A stretch of DNA of 64,000 bases from Alteromonadaceae bacterium (GTDB lineage Bacteria; Pseudomonadota; Gammaproteobacteria; Enterobacterales; Alteromonadaceae): the NCBI GenBank assembly GCA_013216015.1, contig JABSOI010000020.1, forward strand, positions 39,488 through 103,487, given 5' to 3'. Below are positions 1-8,235 of the stretch, in pieces. The position numbers and the translations under genes were made by a program. A model generated the notes under the pieces. That model saw nothing but the letters and a program-made list of their open reading frames with translations. It ran no database searches and had not been told where the DNA came from. Positions within the stretch are counted from its first letter, which is position 1, and every line of letters begins with the position of its first letter.

Positions 1-2395
1 ACTCACGAGACTGCGTTGATTCCATTAAATAGGTGATCAATTGGTGGGGTGATTTATCTGAACCTAGTTCTGCTAATACCTGTGCAAACGAAGACAATTC
101 TGCTTCTGTAAAATCAAATACCTGTTCTTGATGACAACTTGTATCATTTTTCGAAACTAAATAGCGAGATGGATCCTCCCAATAGGCTTGCGTAGTAATA
201 TCATAAGTTCCTGGCCGTAGATGGCCATACTTATCGATCAAGTCTTGTAATTCAAGTTCACCGTTGGCATGTCGGAATTTATCCAAACTAAATTCACCGG
301 CAACGGTAGCAAAACTCTTTAAAAATTGCAGTCGGCGTTCATCAGTCAAGATACCACTGTCAACAAAACTTTTTAATAAAGATGTTGCGACAAAGCCAGC
401 TCTGGCAGCGTGAGAAAAAGCTAAGGTGCCAAACCGTTTACAATCATCCAGTAGAGTATATATTTTGTCGATAACTGATAAATCACACTTATCAATGAGT
501 TTACGTCTTTGGTTTAAGAGCTTAATCGATTTGGTATCATCAGTTAGACTGCTTAAAGCTTGGCAAGTAATAATTTTAAGGGCAGACTCTAAACTTTCGA
601 TATCAGAGGTTAGTACGCCATAAGGTAAAAGACGTCTTTCAGCTTTAATGCGAAAGTCTGGTGTCCAAACGGTAAAAAGGACATCGAATTCAAGTTTGTC
701 ATGAAAATATGGGTTGTCAGCTAATATATCAAGATAAGCATTTGCTAAGCGTTCTGCTGTTGTCTCTGATAATGATGCTGGAATGAAAGAGTTGATACTA
801 GCACGACAATCAATATATGGCTGGCCACATAAAGAAACAAGCAAGGGTGAAGGGTTAACATCACGATAACCGTATTCAGCCCTTTGTTTCGCCCATACAT
901 CATTAGTGACTAGATGTCGGTACAGGCTAAATGCTAATGGTTTAGGCCGGGTGCCAATTATTTCAGCTGGATTCCAGTCAGGCATATTAGCAAAGATTGT
1001 TTTATTACCATAGACAAATGGCGATGGCGTTTGTTGTATTGTAAATTGCTTAGAGGCATTCGCTAGTTGTAGCTCCACCATTTTTTCGTCAAAACTAAAA
1101 TCATCATGGTTTACAGTAATAGGTCGTACTTGAAAGATATGAACTTGACCAGTCTTAGATATGGCAAATTCAATATCTAATTTGTCAAAACCTAATAGCT
1201 GCTCCAATTCTTGTATTGCGACTAACACGGGTTGTAATTCAGGTGCGATAGATTGTAATTTTTCTGGTGACGAACGACTCAATAAAACCGTACGTAAGTC
1301 ACAGTGAGTTCCAGCAGTAACTGACTCTGTCGATTGAGTTTTATCATCAAAATTAAATCGGTAATAGGGTGAACCCGACTCTAAATCACAGGTAAAAACG
1401 ACACCTGCCGCCTGTACTTCACTTAAATGTTCTTGCACTAAAATTTGATCATCACCGGCTTGCGGTTTATCAAATGAAGCGATCACGTCATCGACAGCTT
1501 TAGTCACTTTGTCATTATCGTGACCATCGACATTTAAAATACTTTCAAAACCACCGGCATTAGAACTGAACCAATTGTCTTCACCCTTGGAGCTACTACG
1601 CACAACAAGTCGAGCACCGCAAAACTCAAGCTGAATATCCTTAAGAGTTTTATCCTTATTGAGTTGCCAATCCAATGAGGTAAAGCTTACCTGACTACCA
1701 ATGTGACTATTTTTGACTAATGGCTCCAAGCGAGCTAATGTTTCAGATTTTGTACCTAGAATAAAGTGAGCAATATCTCTTGCGGAGTTAAATTCTGCCC
1801 AGTCTCCGGCGACATCATGAGTAGCGACTGAGTAGCCGATTTTTTCCAAATAATTAATTAGATCAATTAAGGTTCGACCAATATCATTTTCTGAAAGCGT
1901 TGGAAGTAATTGTACGATAGCAGGTGAAAGGCGTACTAATCCTGTAAATTCTACTCGCTGATCATTAATCAGAATAGTTTCTGCTGATTGAATATCAGCT
2001 TCGGAGCGTGACTTATACCGTTCTTTCCAGCAACTATCAATGGCAAATACAATATCAGCATCAATTTTAACCAATTCTTCTATGCTGTTTTTGCGAAACA
2101 CGGTATCAGAATATGTAACTAAGACTGAACATCCTGTAAACTGAGCTTTTAATAAAGTATGCAGAACACTACTTTTCTCCCAGTTAGGGATAACTTGATA
2201 TTTAAGGAAAGGATAATTATCAATAACTTTATCGACATGATAGCCTCCCAAAAAAGAGATGTTTCCTGCGTTACAAACTGATTCAAAACTGTGTAATTGC
2301 CAATCCATTGCTTTAGTATTTAACGCAATAGATCTAAGTGCTGCGGGTTTATTACCTTGAGCTGGTCGACCTGCTCCTAAAAAATATACTTCCAC
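1..2395 (-). CDS. Nucleotidyltransferase fused to PEP-synthase-like ATP-grasp domain (3' end cut by window edge)
   Basis: An uninterrupted reading frame runs on the minus strand from a GTG at 2395 to the window edge, about 798 codons with no stop. The first 240 or so residues look like an NTP-transferase: they open with a GAGRPAQGNKP-type loop and continue with a GGYHVDKV and 'YPFLKY...NWE' pattern. The next block, roughly residues 240-460, resembles the ATP-binding half of PEP synthase/pyruvate phosphate dikinase (ARLVVRSSSKGED, SNAGGFESILNV, LVQEHL). The rest resembles proteins annotated as PEP/pyruvate-binding. In this fusion family the nucleotidyltransferase is thought to activate a sugar or alcohol phosphate for surface polymers, but the substrate here is unknown. 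A GGA lies 7 bases before the GTG, and an in-frame TAA just upstream rules out a longer start. It lies downstream of a glycerophosphate-polymer-like gene pair and may serve the same pathway (inference). The C-terminus is not visible. Confidence 0.75.
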   Translation of the reverse strand, partial: MEVYFLGAGRPAQGNKPAALRSIALNTKAMDWQLHSFESVCNAGNISFLGGYHVDKVIDNYPFLKYQVIPNWEKSSVLHTLLKAQFTGCSVLVTYSDTVFRKNSIEELVKIDADIVFAIDSCWKERYKSRSEADIQSAETILINDQRVEFTGLVRLSPAIVQLLPTLSENDIGRTLIDLINYLEKIGYSVATHDVAGDWAEFNSARDIAHFILGTKSETLARLEPLVKNSHIGSQVSFTSLDWQLNKDKTLKDIQLEFCGARLVVRSSSKGEDNWFSSNAGGFESILNVDGHDNDKVTKAVDDVIASFDKPQAGDDQILVQEHLSEVQAAGVVFTCDLESGSPYYRFNFDDKTQSTESVTAGTHCDLRTVLLSRSSPEKLQSIAPELQPVLVAIQELEQLLGFDKLDIEFAISKTGQVHIFQVRPITVNHDDFSFDEKMVELQLANASKQFTIQQTPSPFVYGNKTIFANMPDWNPAEIIGTRPKPLAFSLYRHLVTNDVWAKQRAEYGYRDVNPSPLLVSLCGQPYIDCRASINSFIPASLSETTAERLANAYLDILADNPYFHDKLEFDVLFTVWTPDFRIKAERRLLPYGVLTSDIESLESALKIITCQALSSLTDDTKSIKLLNQRRKLIDKCDLSVIDKIYTLLDDCKRFGTLAFSHAARAGFVATSLLKSFVDSGILTDERRLQFLKSFATVAGEFSLDKFRHANGELELQDLIDKYGHLRPGTYDITTQAYWEDPSRYLVSKNDTSCHQEQVFDFTEAELSSFAQVLAELGSDKSPHQLITYLMESTQSRE

Positions 2396-2570
2396 ATTTA
2401 ATTTCCATATTTAAGAATAGTGCTCATTGAGATAGAAATTATAAACTTCATTGCACTAAGTTACAATTATATATTTTCCACATTAATTATTTATGAAAAA
2501 TTCAATGTCTATTTATCTCATTAATTAGCTCAACGCACAATCACATTGGCTATAAAAATCAGTAAAGCCA

Positions 2571-2976
2571 CTAGAACTGCAAATAAAAGCAGCGATTGCG
2601 CCACCAAGCTCTTAGGTGCTCAAGCAAAGCTGGTGATAACATAGCATATCGGTCTCTATGTCCTTTTCCTTGCTCGACCCGTATTGCCATGCGCTTACTC
2701 TCAATATCACTGACTTTTAGGGAAACGATTTCACTGACGCGCAATCCGGCACCATAAGCGACAGCTAAGGCAGCTTTAAATTTAGGATGCGTTGCACAAT
2801 CCATAAAGCGTATAGCTTCATCAAGACTGAGTACGATAGGTAATTTACGAGCAACCATTACGGGCTTGATACGAGTGACAACCTCTGGCTTATCTAAAGT
2901 AATTTAAAATAAAAACTGTCATATCTTCATTAATGCGTTGGCGAAGTGGTTCTGAAAAATATTGGCTGATGTTCAT
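2571..2976 (-). pseudogene. Decayed tyrosine recombinase (phage-integrase family)
   Basis: An ATG at 2976, preceded by GGAG, opens a short N-terminal piece (FSEPLRQRINEDMTV) typical of integrases that begin 'PLRQRMIEDM'. It stops after about 28 codons. In another frame the sequence continues LDKPEVVTRIKPVMVARKLP and then the catalytic-domain start, with the box-I arginine in GAGLRVSEI and the beta-hairpin lysine in GKGHRDR. The SAM-like core-binding domain is mostly deleted, and the HxxR and tyrosine boxes are missing because the frame ends RAWWRNRCFYLQF. This is an inactive fragment, probably of a recombinase carried by a mobile element. The exact element family cannot be told. Confidence 0.7.
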
Positions 2977-3441
2977 TAGATATTCTCCTACTTAAGATAA
3001 GGCGAAATGCCTTAAACGTTAGAGTATAAAAAAATGAAAATGTTAGATTGGAGTACGAAACGAGAAAAGAGCTCCATTACCGCGCGAGCGGTTTAGTTCT
3101 GTGTGGCAAAAATTAACTTTGTAAACATAACCTGAAATGACTGCTGCCAAGGTAACAGCAGAAGTTTGAACTAAACTGCTACCCACTTCAGCTCTGCGAA
3201 AACTAGGGTCTTTAGAGGGGTTAAACTCTAACCCAAAATTGATAGTGTAATTAACAACCAATTCATCTCATAAGTTACATTTCACCGACTAAAAAATCAC
3301 TGCTTTTTTCTAAAAACAAACAAGCCTGCATAAAGAATTACACAAGCTTTCCTGACAACATTTTTTGTACGATAAAAAAATTATTATTTCCACATTTTTC
3401 TTTAATTCTTACATACAAGCTATGCCCGTTAAATTTACCCT
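2977..3441. other. Intergenic region, no supported gene
   Basis: About 465 bases separate the recombinase remnant from the YidC/sulfatase gene. A 72-codon minus-strand frame at 3043-3261 has no recognisable domain and no good ribosome site, so it is not called. The region near 3290-3420 is very AT-rich and lies downstream of the YidC-fusion stop codon. I see no convincing terminator hairpin. Confidence 0.4.
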
Positions 3442-5832
3442 CTAATCCTCATGAAGCATTTTACCTTTATCTTTCCCCATCATAATCTTACCGTCTTTAA
3501 CAACCCCTTTAGGTACCCAGGATAATTTGATTGTTGAAGTATCAACACTTTCCCTCAATACCTCATCCACATCGTATAGGTATTTGAAAACCCCTTCAAA
3601 AATATCCTGAATAACAACAAAGTTATCCTTACCTTTGTACCCTTGATCAGGCCATCTAATGGCAAGGAAAGAACTTACTCGATCTTGAATTTCGAATTGG
3701 CTTATTTCTGTCTCCCAATCGATGCCCCGCAGAAGCATGCAATCGCCTGTTAAGTATGGCCCATGATCGCCGTTTATAATAATAATAGCATCTCTCTTGG
3801 ATGCTAAAATTGTTGCTATATCGTCTTTCATTTCAAGGTTTGCCTTGGTGAGACGCTTTTCAAAAAGTTGAGTCTCATTGGGTAAACATTTTCCTGAATT
3901 CTGGCTATGATGTGGTCCTGTGTGCGTATATAGAAATTTGGGGATGTTTGTCTGTTCTCTAAATATTTTCCTCTTAGCTTCTATCCAATCAGCTCTTTCA
4001 TACGGTACGGATTCACCTACTATATCAAAGCGAAACTTACCTTCCTCTATAGCAGATAAAAGTGCAGTCATACCAAACATTTTACCTTTTTCTACCTTTG
4101 GAAAGACATAATCATAAGCTATATTTTCAACTGAATTAATAAAAAAGTACGGGTCCAATACAGCCGATGTTTTGTAACCATGTTTCTTAAATAAAGCGGG
4201 AACTAATGCGTTTCCTGCAACCGTAATAGATCTTGAATTCGTTAAATCATGACTCATTTCCATCACACGAGACATAGAATCAAGACTGTCGAAACCTACC
4301 GAATATTTATCCGGATAAATGATGAAACCTTCCCTTTCGAGATATTGCTCTTGTGCTTCGTTGTCTATACCGTATTTTTTCATCATGTTTTGACCAACGT
4401 ATGCATCATAGGTCAATAAATATACGTCCGGTTTTTTCTTCAATTCACCTGTTGGTATAAAATTAGAATAATTAACGGGATTCATTCGCTCAGAAGCAGG
4501 GCTGACACCTTCAGATTCGTTCGCATAAAACACGGTATTCACGCTAAAAAACAAGATCCCGAAGAGGTAAAGTAACTTTCTTTTTTTCTCGTAAAAATGG
4601 TTAATGACGACAAACATTGCCGCGGTAACAGTAAATAATAATATTATGTCTGGATCTTGTGCCCATCCCCCCATTGAAGAGAATATAGGCAGTGAAAAAT
4701 AAATGAATGCTAATGTAACGCCTAACGGAGCCAATCCAAATAAAGGAAGAAACCGTTGCAGAATAACTGGAGCCACAACAATAAGTAAAAACAAAAGACC
4801 AATAAATATCGCGGTAATGCGTAGCTGACTTTCAAATGGCAACATTTCGTAGTTTATTAGCGAATATTGCACAATAGGGGCCAAAGGAATGAGAATAAGA
4901 ACACAATCGACGAGTGTAACTTTTTGGTAATTAGTTTGTTTTTTATTATTGATACGAGAAATTTTCGTCCACAAACGTTTTTTCCAGTAAAAAACATGTA
5001 TCAATACCAGCCCAATAAATGTTGCAGCAACGGTTAAAATTAGTCCTTTGGTTAACTTTAAAGGAAAGCCATCATCCAAAATAAAAAAGAAAAATAATAA
5101 ATAGGCAAGAAACACAACAACAAACGAAATCACTTCCTTTTTAAGCAAAAACAGTAATATTTCCCTCCAGAAAAAAGAAAGATTTATTCTCTTACGTTGT
5201 TCTGTATTCCTGTACGTTACTATATTGCGGGCAAGTAAAATTAAGTTATTTATTGTCCAATACAATAATAAAATCGACTTTGCGTTATACAACAGAATGA
5301 AAAAAACCAGGCTGACAACTGTCGCTTGAATAAAATCTTTTCGTGAGAAATTAGGTGTTAATAAAGCAGCTGCGAGATTAATGAATGTCATTAAATAGGG
5401 TAACAAGTTGCCATTACCATACAGAATCTCGTCTGGTTTAGCTAAATCACTTAGAAATAGGAAAGATTGTCCATTCAGTACATCGAGCTGATCAAACATA
5501 AAAAAAGTAAGAACAAGAAATGGCAACTGTATAAACAAAGCCAATATTGTTCTTACAGCATAAATGGGATGATACGAATAACGTTCATATAAAGCGCTTA
5601 TTCTATTATGCTGTTCCGATCCCCTACTATCGCTTTTTATTCGTGCAAGTTGTGGGGCAAGTACCTGCTGAAATTCCTGCTCTTTGTTTGCAACACCAGC
5701 AGCCCAACGGATTGGTCGTACCATTAACATGCTGATTAGAAGAGACAGTAAGATGGCAGCAATACCAAAACTACCTATACTTTGTGCTATATATAAAAAA
5801 AACTCTTCGTAAGAAGAAATGATCATTTGCAT
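3442..5832 (-). CDS. YidC/Oxa1-like membrane domain fused to LtaS/sulfatase-type domain
   Basis: This is a 796-residue inner-membrane protein. Residues about 1-210 follow the YidC/Oxa1 core closely: a first membrane helix, a basic amphipathic 'QVLAPQLARIK' segment, LYERYSYHP, then FIQLPFLVLTFFMF, a 'SFLFLSDLAKPD' turn, LLPYLMTF and finally LLLYWTINNL. Further membrane helices occupy about 225-445. The C-terminal 300 residues are an alkaline-phosphatase/sulfatase fold: DVYLLTYDAY near 473, THTGPHHS, and NGDHGPY near 687. Enzymes such as LtaS and OpgB of this fold move phosphoglycerol or phosphoethanolamine outside the membrane. The start ATG is at 5832, 29 bases after the stop of the glycerophosphotransferase-like gene, so the two form an operon. 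A phosphoglycerol-polymer role is inferred from fold and neighbour. The insertase-type domain on the same chain is unusual, and whether it inserts proteins or has become a substrate channel or anchor is unknown. Confidence 0.8.
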   Translation of the reverse strand: MQMIISSYEEFFLYIAQSIGSFGIAAILLSLLISMLMVRPIRWAAGVANKEQEFQQVLAPQLARIKSDSRGSEQHNRISALYERYSYHPIYAVRTILALFIQLPFLVLTFFMFDQLDVLNGQSFLFLSDLAKPDEILYGNGNLLPYLMTFINLAAALLTPNFSRKDFIQATVVSLVFFILLYNAKSILLLYWTINNLILLARNIVTYRNTEQRKRINLSFFWREILLFLLKKEVISFVVVFLAYLLFFFFILDDGFPLKLTKGLILTVAATFIGLVLIHVFYWKKRLWTKISRINNKKQTNYQKVTLVDCVLILIPLAPIVQYSLINYEMLPFESQLRITAIFIGLLFLLIVVAPVILQRFLPLFGLAPLGVTLAFIYFSLPIFSSMGGWAQDPDIILLFTVTAAMFVVINHFYEKKRKLLYLFGILFFSVNTVFYANESEGVSPASERMNPVNYSNFIPTGELKKKPDVYLLTYDAYVGQNMMKKYGIDNEAQEQYLEREGFIIYPDKYSVGFDSLDSMSRVMEMSHDLTNSRSITVAGNALVPALFKKHGYKTSAVLDPYFFINSVENIAYDYVFPKVEKGKMFGMTALLSAIEEGKFRFDIVGESVPYERADWIEAKRKIFREQTNIPKFLYTHTGPHHSQNSGKCLPNETQLFEKRLTKANLEMKDDIATILASKRDAIIIINGDHGPYLTGDCMLLRGIDWETEISQFEIQDRVSSFLAIRWPDQGYKGKDNFVVIQDIFEGVFKYLYDVDEVLRESVDTSTIKLSWVPKGVVKDGKIMMGKDKGKMLHED

Positions 5833-5861
5833 GATTTCGTTAACTCCATAGGATATTTATG

Positions 5862-7244
5862 CTAACTATTACTTTGTAATTCACTAAGATAAATGGCAAT
5901 TTCAGTAGCACTGTTTCCAAAATTAATAACAGTCTCATCTCTAAAAGAAGTTATATCACTTGCACTGTAGTTTTTTACCACTTGGCTTACTATTTCAGGC
6001 AAGTCCTTTATAGACTGTGAATTAACCGTCTTACCAATTTTGGCACCCGCTGAATCATTCCAGAGTACGTCAAGATCATCGGCCTCAAAGCCATTTAGAT
6101 CTCCTTTTGATATTTCTAAAGTAATAATTGGTTTTTCATAAAGAAAAGCATAATCAAAACGTAATGAAGACGTATCTGAAATTAGCAGTTGTGATTTATT
6201 CATCGCTCCATTAGGTGAAATTTCGTCATCCCAAGTCACTAAAGCGTGTTCTGATAACTCTTTTTTACATTGTTCAATAAATTCTGGTTCTGTTTTATAT
6301 GATTGAGGGTGTGGCCGAACAATGACAGCAAAACCAGCAGTTAGTAAATTGTGAATGAAGTCAGTACCATAACGTTTAAGACAGCCTTTAGCTCCCCATG
6401 ATGAACCAACAAGCACTGTGATTATTTCATCATCATTGTGTTTAGCACAGGGCAGTTCTTGATACAAAGCGTCTAAATAGGGCAGTCCTAGAGGTTTTAA
6501 CACTTTAGGCTTAAGGGATCTGGTATTTTCTATATCCCGAATAGATTTTGTTTGAAACTCACCAGCAAGAATTACCGTGTCGTATTGATCAAGGGAATAT
6601 TTTTTATACGTTGATATATCGCCAACATGATGGAAAACATGTACTAAATTCCTTACATTTGGTGACCGTTTCAGCGGGTAGTTTTTGGTTCCTATATTAG
6701 GTGTAGTCGCAACCATAACAGAGGCTTTTATTTTTGATAATTCAGTCAAACCCATCACTGTATTTGAAAGACGTTTTGAGTTCATATACGGACTTTCAAT
6801 CATTAAAGCCGGATCGTATAAATCCAACGTTCTATATCTAAATGGAATTTTTTGGCGAATTAGCGCTTCAACCAGCGGTCGAAATGTTCCCCAATATGCT
6901 TTCCCTTCACTAAAAAGAACCAAACTTTCATTTTCATTGCCATGTTCATTGCCGATAAAAGCATTTATTCTTTTTTTTCCTGTTAAGCGATAAAAAACAG
7001 ATTTAATGGAATACCATAAGCTTCCGATAGTAGCGGTAATTACCCCAATTATCGCACTTCCTGAACCGGGGTCCAAATAGGCATACACAGGATTAGAATA
7101 AAAAGTGATAAATAAAACCGGCAATGCCAATCGAACTGAAACTTTCTTTTTACTGTTTCCGATAATATTTCTAATGTAAGAATAAAAAAAAATCTTATTC
7201 ACTATTGTCTCATCCTTTAAAATATTTAATCCTGAATTAACCAC
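5862..7244 (-). CDS. CDP-glycerol glycerophosphotransferase-like protein (TagB/TagF family)
   Basis: This is a 460-residue protein. After a basic N-terminus and one hydrophobic stretch it carries the YLDPGSGS motif (about residue 58) with a following membrane helix, a short module seen at the N-terminus of several surface-polymer proteins. From about residue 100 on it matches the glycerophosphotransferase fold: HVFHHVGD, a 'VGSSWGAKGCL' nucleotide-binding turn, VIVRPHPQSY, and SDTSSLRFDYAFLYEKPII. In Gram-positive bacteria these enzymes add glycerol phosphate from CDP-glycerol to wall teichoic acid, and in Gram-negatives they build phosphoglycerol-containing capsules or O-antigens. It is upstream of and probably co-transcribed with the YidC/sulfatase fusion. 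It starts at ATG 7244. An alternative role is transfer of another CDP-alcohol phosphate. Confidence 0.8.
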   Translation of the reverse strand: MVNSGLNILKDETIVNKIFFYSYIRNIIGNSKKKVSVRLALPVLFITFYSNPVYAYLDPGSGSAIIGVITATIGSLWYSIKSVFYRLTGKKRINAFIGNEHGNENESLVLFSEGKAYWGTFRPLVEALIRQKIPFRYRTLDLYDPALMIESPYMNSKRLSNTVMGLTELSKIKASVMVATTPNIGTKNYPLKRSPNVRNLVHVFHHVGDISTYKKYSLDQYDTVILAGEFQTKSIRDIENTRSLKPKVLKPLGLPYLDALYQELPCAKHNDDEIITVLVGSSWGAKGCLKRYGTDFIHNLLTAGFAVIVRPHPQSYKTEPEFIEQCKKELSEHALVTWDDEISPNGAMNKSQLLISDTSSLRFDYAFLYEKPIITLEISKGDLNGFEADDLDVLWNDSAGAKIGKTVNSQSIKDLPEIVSQVVKNYSASDITSFRDETVINFGNSATEIAIYLSELQSNS

Positions 7245-7316
7245 AAAGCTTCACCACGTTTTACTATGACGAATCACGTCCTAATCCATAATCTCTATTA
7301 TTCAATTTTCTGGGCA

Positions 7317-7463
7317 TTAATGGGTAGAATTGAATAAATTTGTCATCATTTCGGTAGTCAACTTAATTGGGTGATTACCTAAACGTTCAATATTGATACC
7401 ACCAATTATTTTATTGATTGTTTTTATATCTGTTATTCCAATTTCAGATAAGTCAGTTTTCAT
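7317..7463 (-). CDS. Small protein, 48 residues, function unknown
   Basis: An ATG at 7463 preceded by AAGGAA (7 bases away) opens a 48-codon frame ending TAA at 7317. The product begins MKTDLSEIGITDIKT, contains an IIGGINIE stretch, and ends TNLFNSTH. It has no cysteine, signal peptide or membrane helix. It sits 72 bases before the glycerophosphotransferase-like gene on the same strand, so it may be its first operon partner. The GG could be read as a leader-peptide double-glycine, but nothing else supports a bacteriocin or RiPP precursor. It is too short for standard ORF callers. Confidence 0.45.
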   Translation of the reverse strand: MKTDLSEIGITDIKTINKIIGGINIERLGNHPIKLTTEMMTNLFNSTH

Positions 7464-7482
7464 TATTCTTATTCCTTAAAAC

Positions 7483-7509
7483 GGATAACTCCATTTTATT
7501 GAGTTATCC
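7483..7509 (-). promoter_or_regulatory. Stem-loop upstream of the 48-residue gene (attenuator-like)
   Basis: A perfect 9-bp stem (GGATAACTC / GAGTTATCC) with a 9-base loop is followed on the minus strand by GTTTTAAGG, a short T run that merges into the ribosome site of the 48-residue gene. It could terminate or attenuate transcription into the polymer operon. The T run is weak for a terminator. Confidence 0.4.
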
Positions 7510-7530
7510 CTATCCAAATAATACATTTAA

Positions 7531-7620
7531 TTAAGATTTGAATTTATACAACTGAACGAATACTGTGCTGTTACAATCAGAGAGCCTCCTCTTCCAAGGA
7601 AACGCAATAGCGCTCCCCAT
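7531..7620 (-). CDS. Possible 29-residue leader peptide
   Basis: An ATG at 7620 with AAGGTG eight bases upstream opens a 29-codon frame (MGSAIAFPWKRR...) ending at 7531, immediately before the stem-loop at 7483-7509. Position and ribosome site suggest a leader peptide. There is no run of one amino-acid codon that would show classical attenuation, and it may simply be chance. Confidence 0.25.
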   Translation of the reverse strand: MGSAIAFPWKRRLSDCNSTVFVQLYKFKS

Positions 7621-8128
7621 TACAACATCACCTTAATACGGGGGAAATATAACCAATTCTCACATCAATACTTGTTAATTTTTAGTGTAAAAAGCAGTGT
7701 TGTTTATACTTTTTATTAACAAGTGTGTCAACATATTTTTGGGCAAAACTACTGAAATTACCGTTTGATTTTTCATTAAGCAAAACTGATAAATTCGTGT
7801 GATTAATCAGACTATCGTATTAATTAATTGTGGGGAACAACTAGGATTAATTGAGCTTTCTGTTCATAATTTATAAATTAAACAACAGGTTAAAACTTAT
7901 ACGTGTCAAAAAATAGAGACACATGAAACCAACTAACAAAAATGAATAAAAAGCGACCGTTATAAAACGAAAACAAGCGGGCATAAGTCCACCTTCCTTT
8001 TACATTCCAAGAGTATTCCGATTAAAAAGGCAGTTGCCATAAAGAAACACATAACTGTTAATTAACAACAAGATAAGCTAGAAAAGTCAATTATAAAAAG
8101 TGTGACTTTATTGTTATCATTATAGTTC
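7621..8128. other. Intergenic region, promoter for the polymer operon expected
   Basis: About 500 AT-rich bases lie between the small upstream frame and the inverted-repeat element at 8129. No gene, tRNA or clear repeat is seen. The promoter of the 48-residue/glycerophosphotransferase/YidC-fusion genes should lie here, but I cannot place a reliable -35/-10 pair. Confidence 0.35.
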
Positions 8129-8227
8129 ATGTCTGTCTTGAAACGGGGTCGTAGCAAGGGCGATCCAATGGTGTTTAGATTGCGCCAGTGGGGCGTGGGT
8201 AGTAAACATTCGTTTCAGGACTGACAC
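8129..8227. repeat. 99-bp element with imperfect 17-bp terminal inverted repeats
   Basis: The ends ATGTCTGTCTTGAAACG and (reverse complement) GTGTCAGTCCTGAAACG match at 14 of 17 positions. The interior is GC-richer than the surroundings and shows no coding frame. It ends 8 bases from the stop of the S41 peptidase gene. It may be a MITE or a solo IS remnant, or it may act as a 3' stem-loop for that gene. Confidence 0.4.
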
Positions 8228-8235
8228 TAGTTATT

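Noticed and set aside
3043..3261. 72-codon minus-strand ORF
   Set aside because: No recognisable domain, no convincing ribosome site and composition unlike neighbouring genes. Probably chance or decayed sequence.
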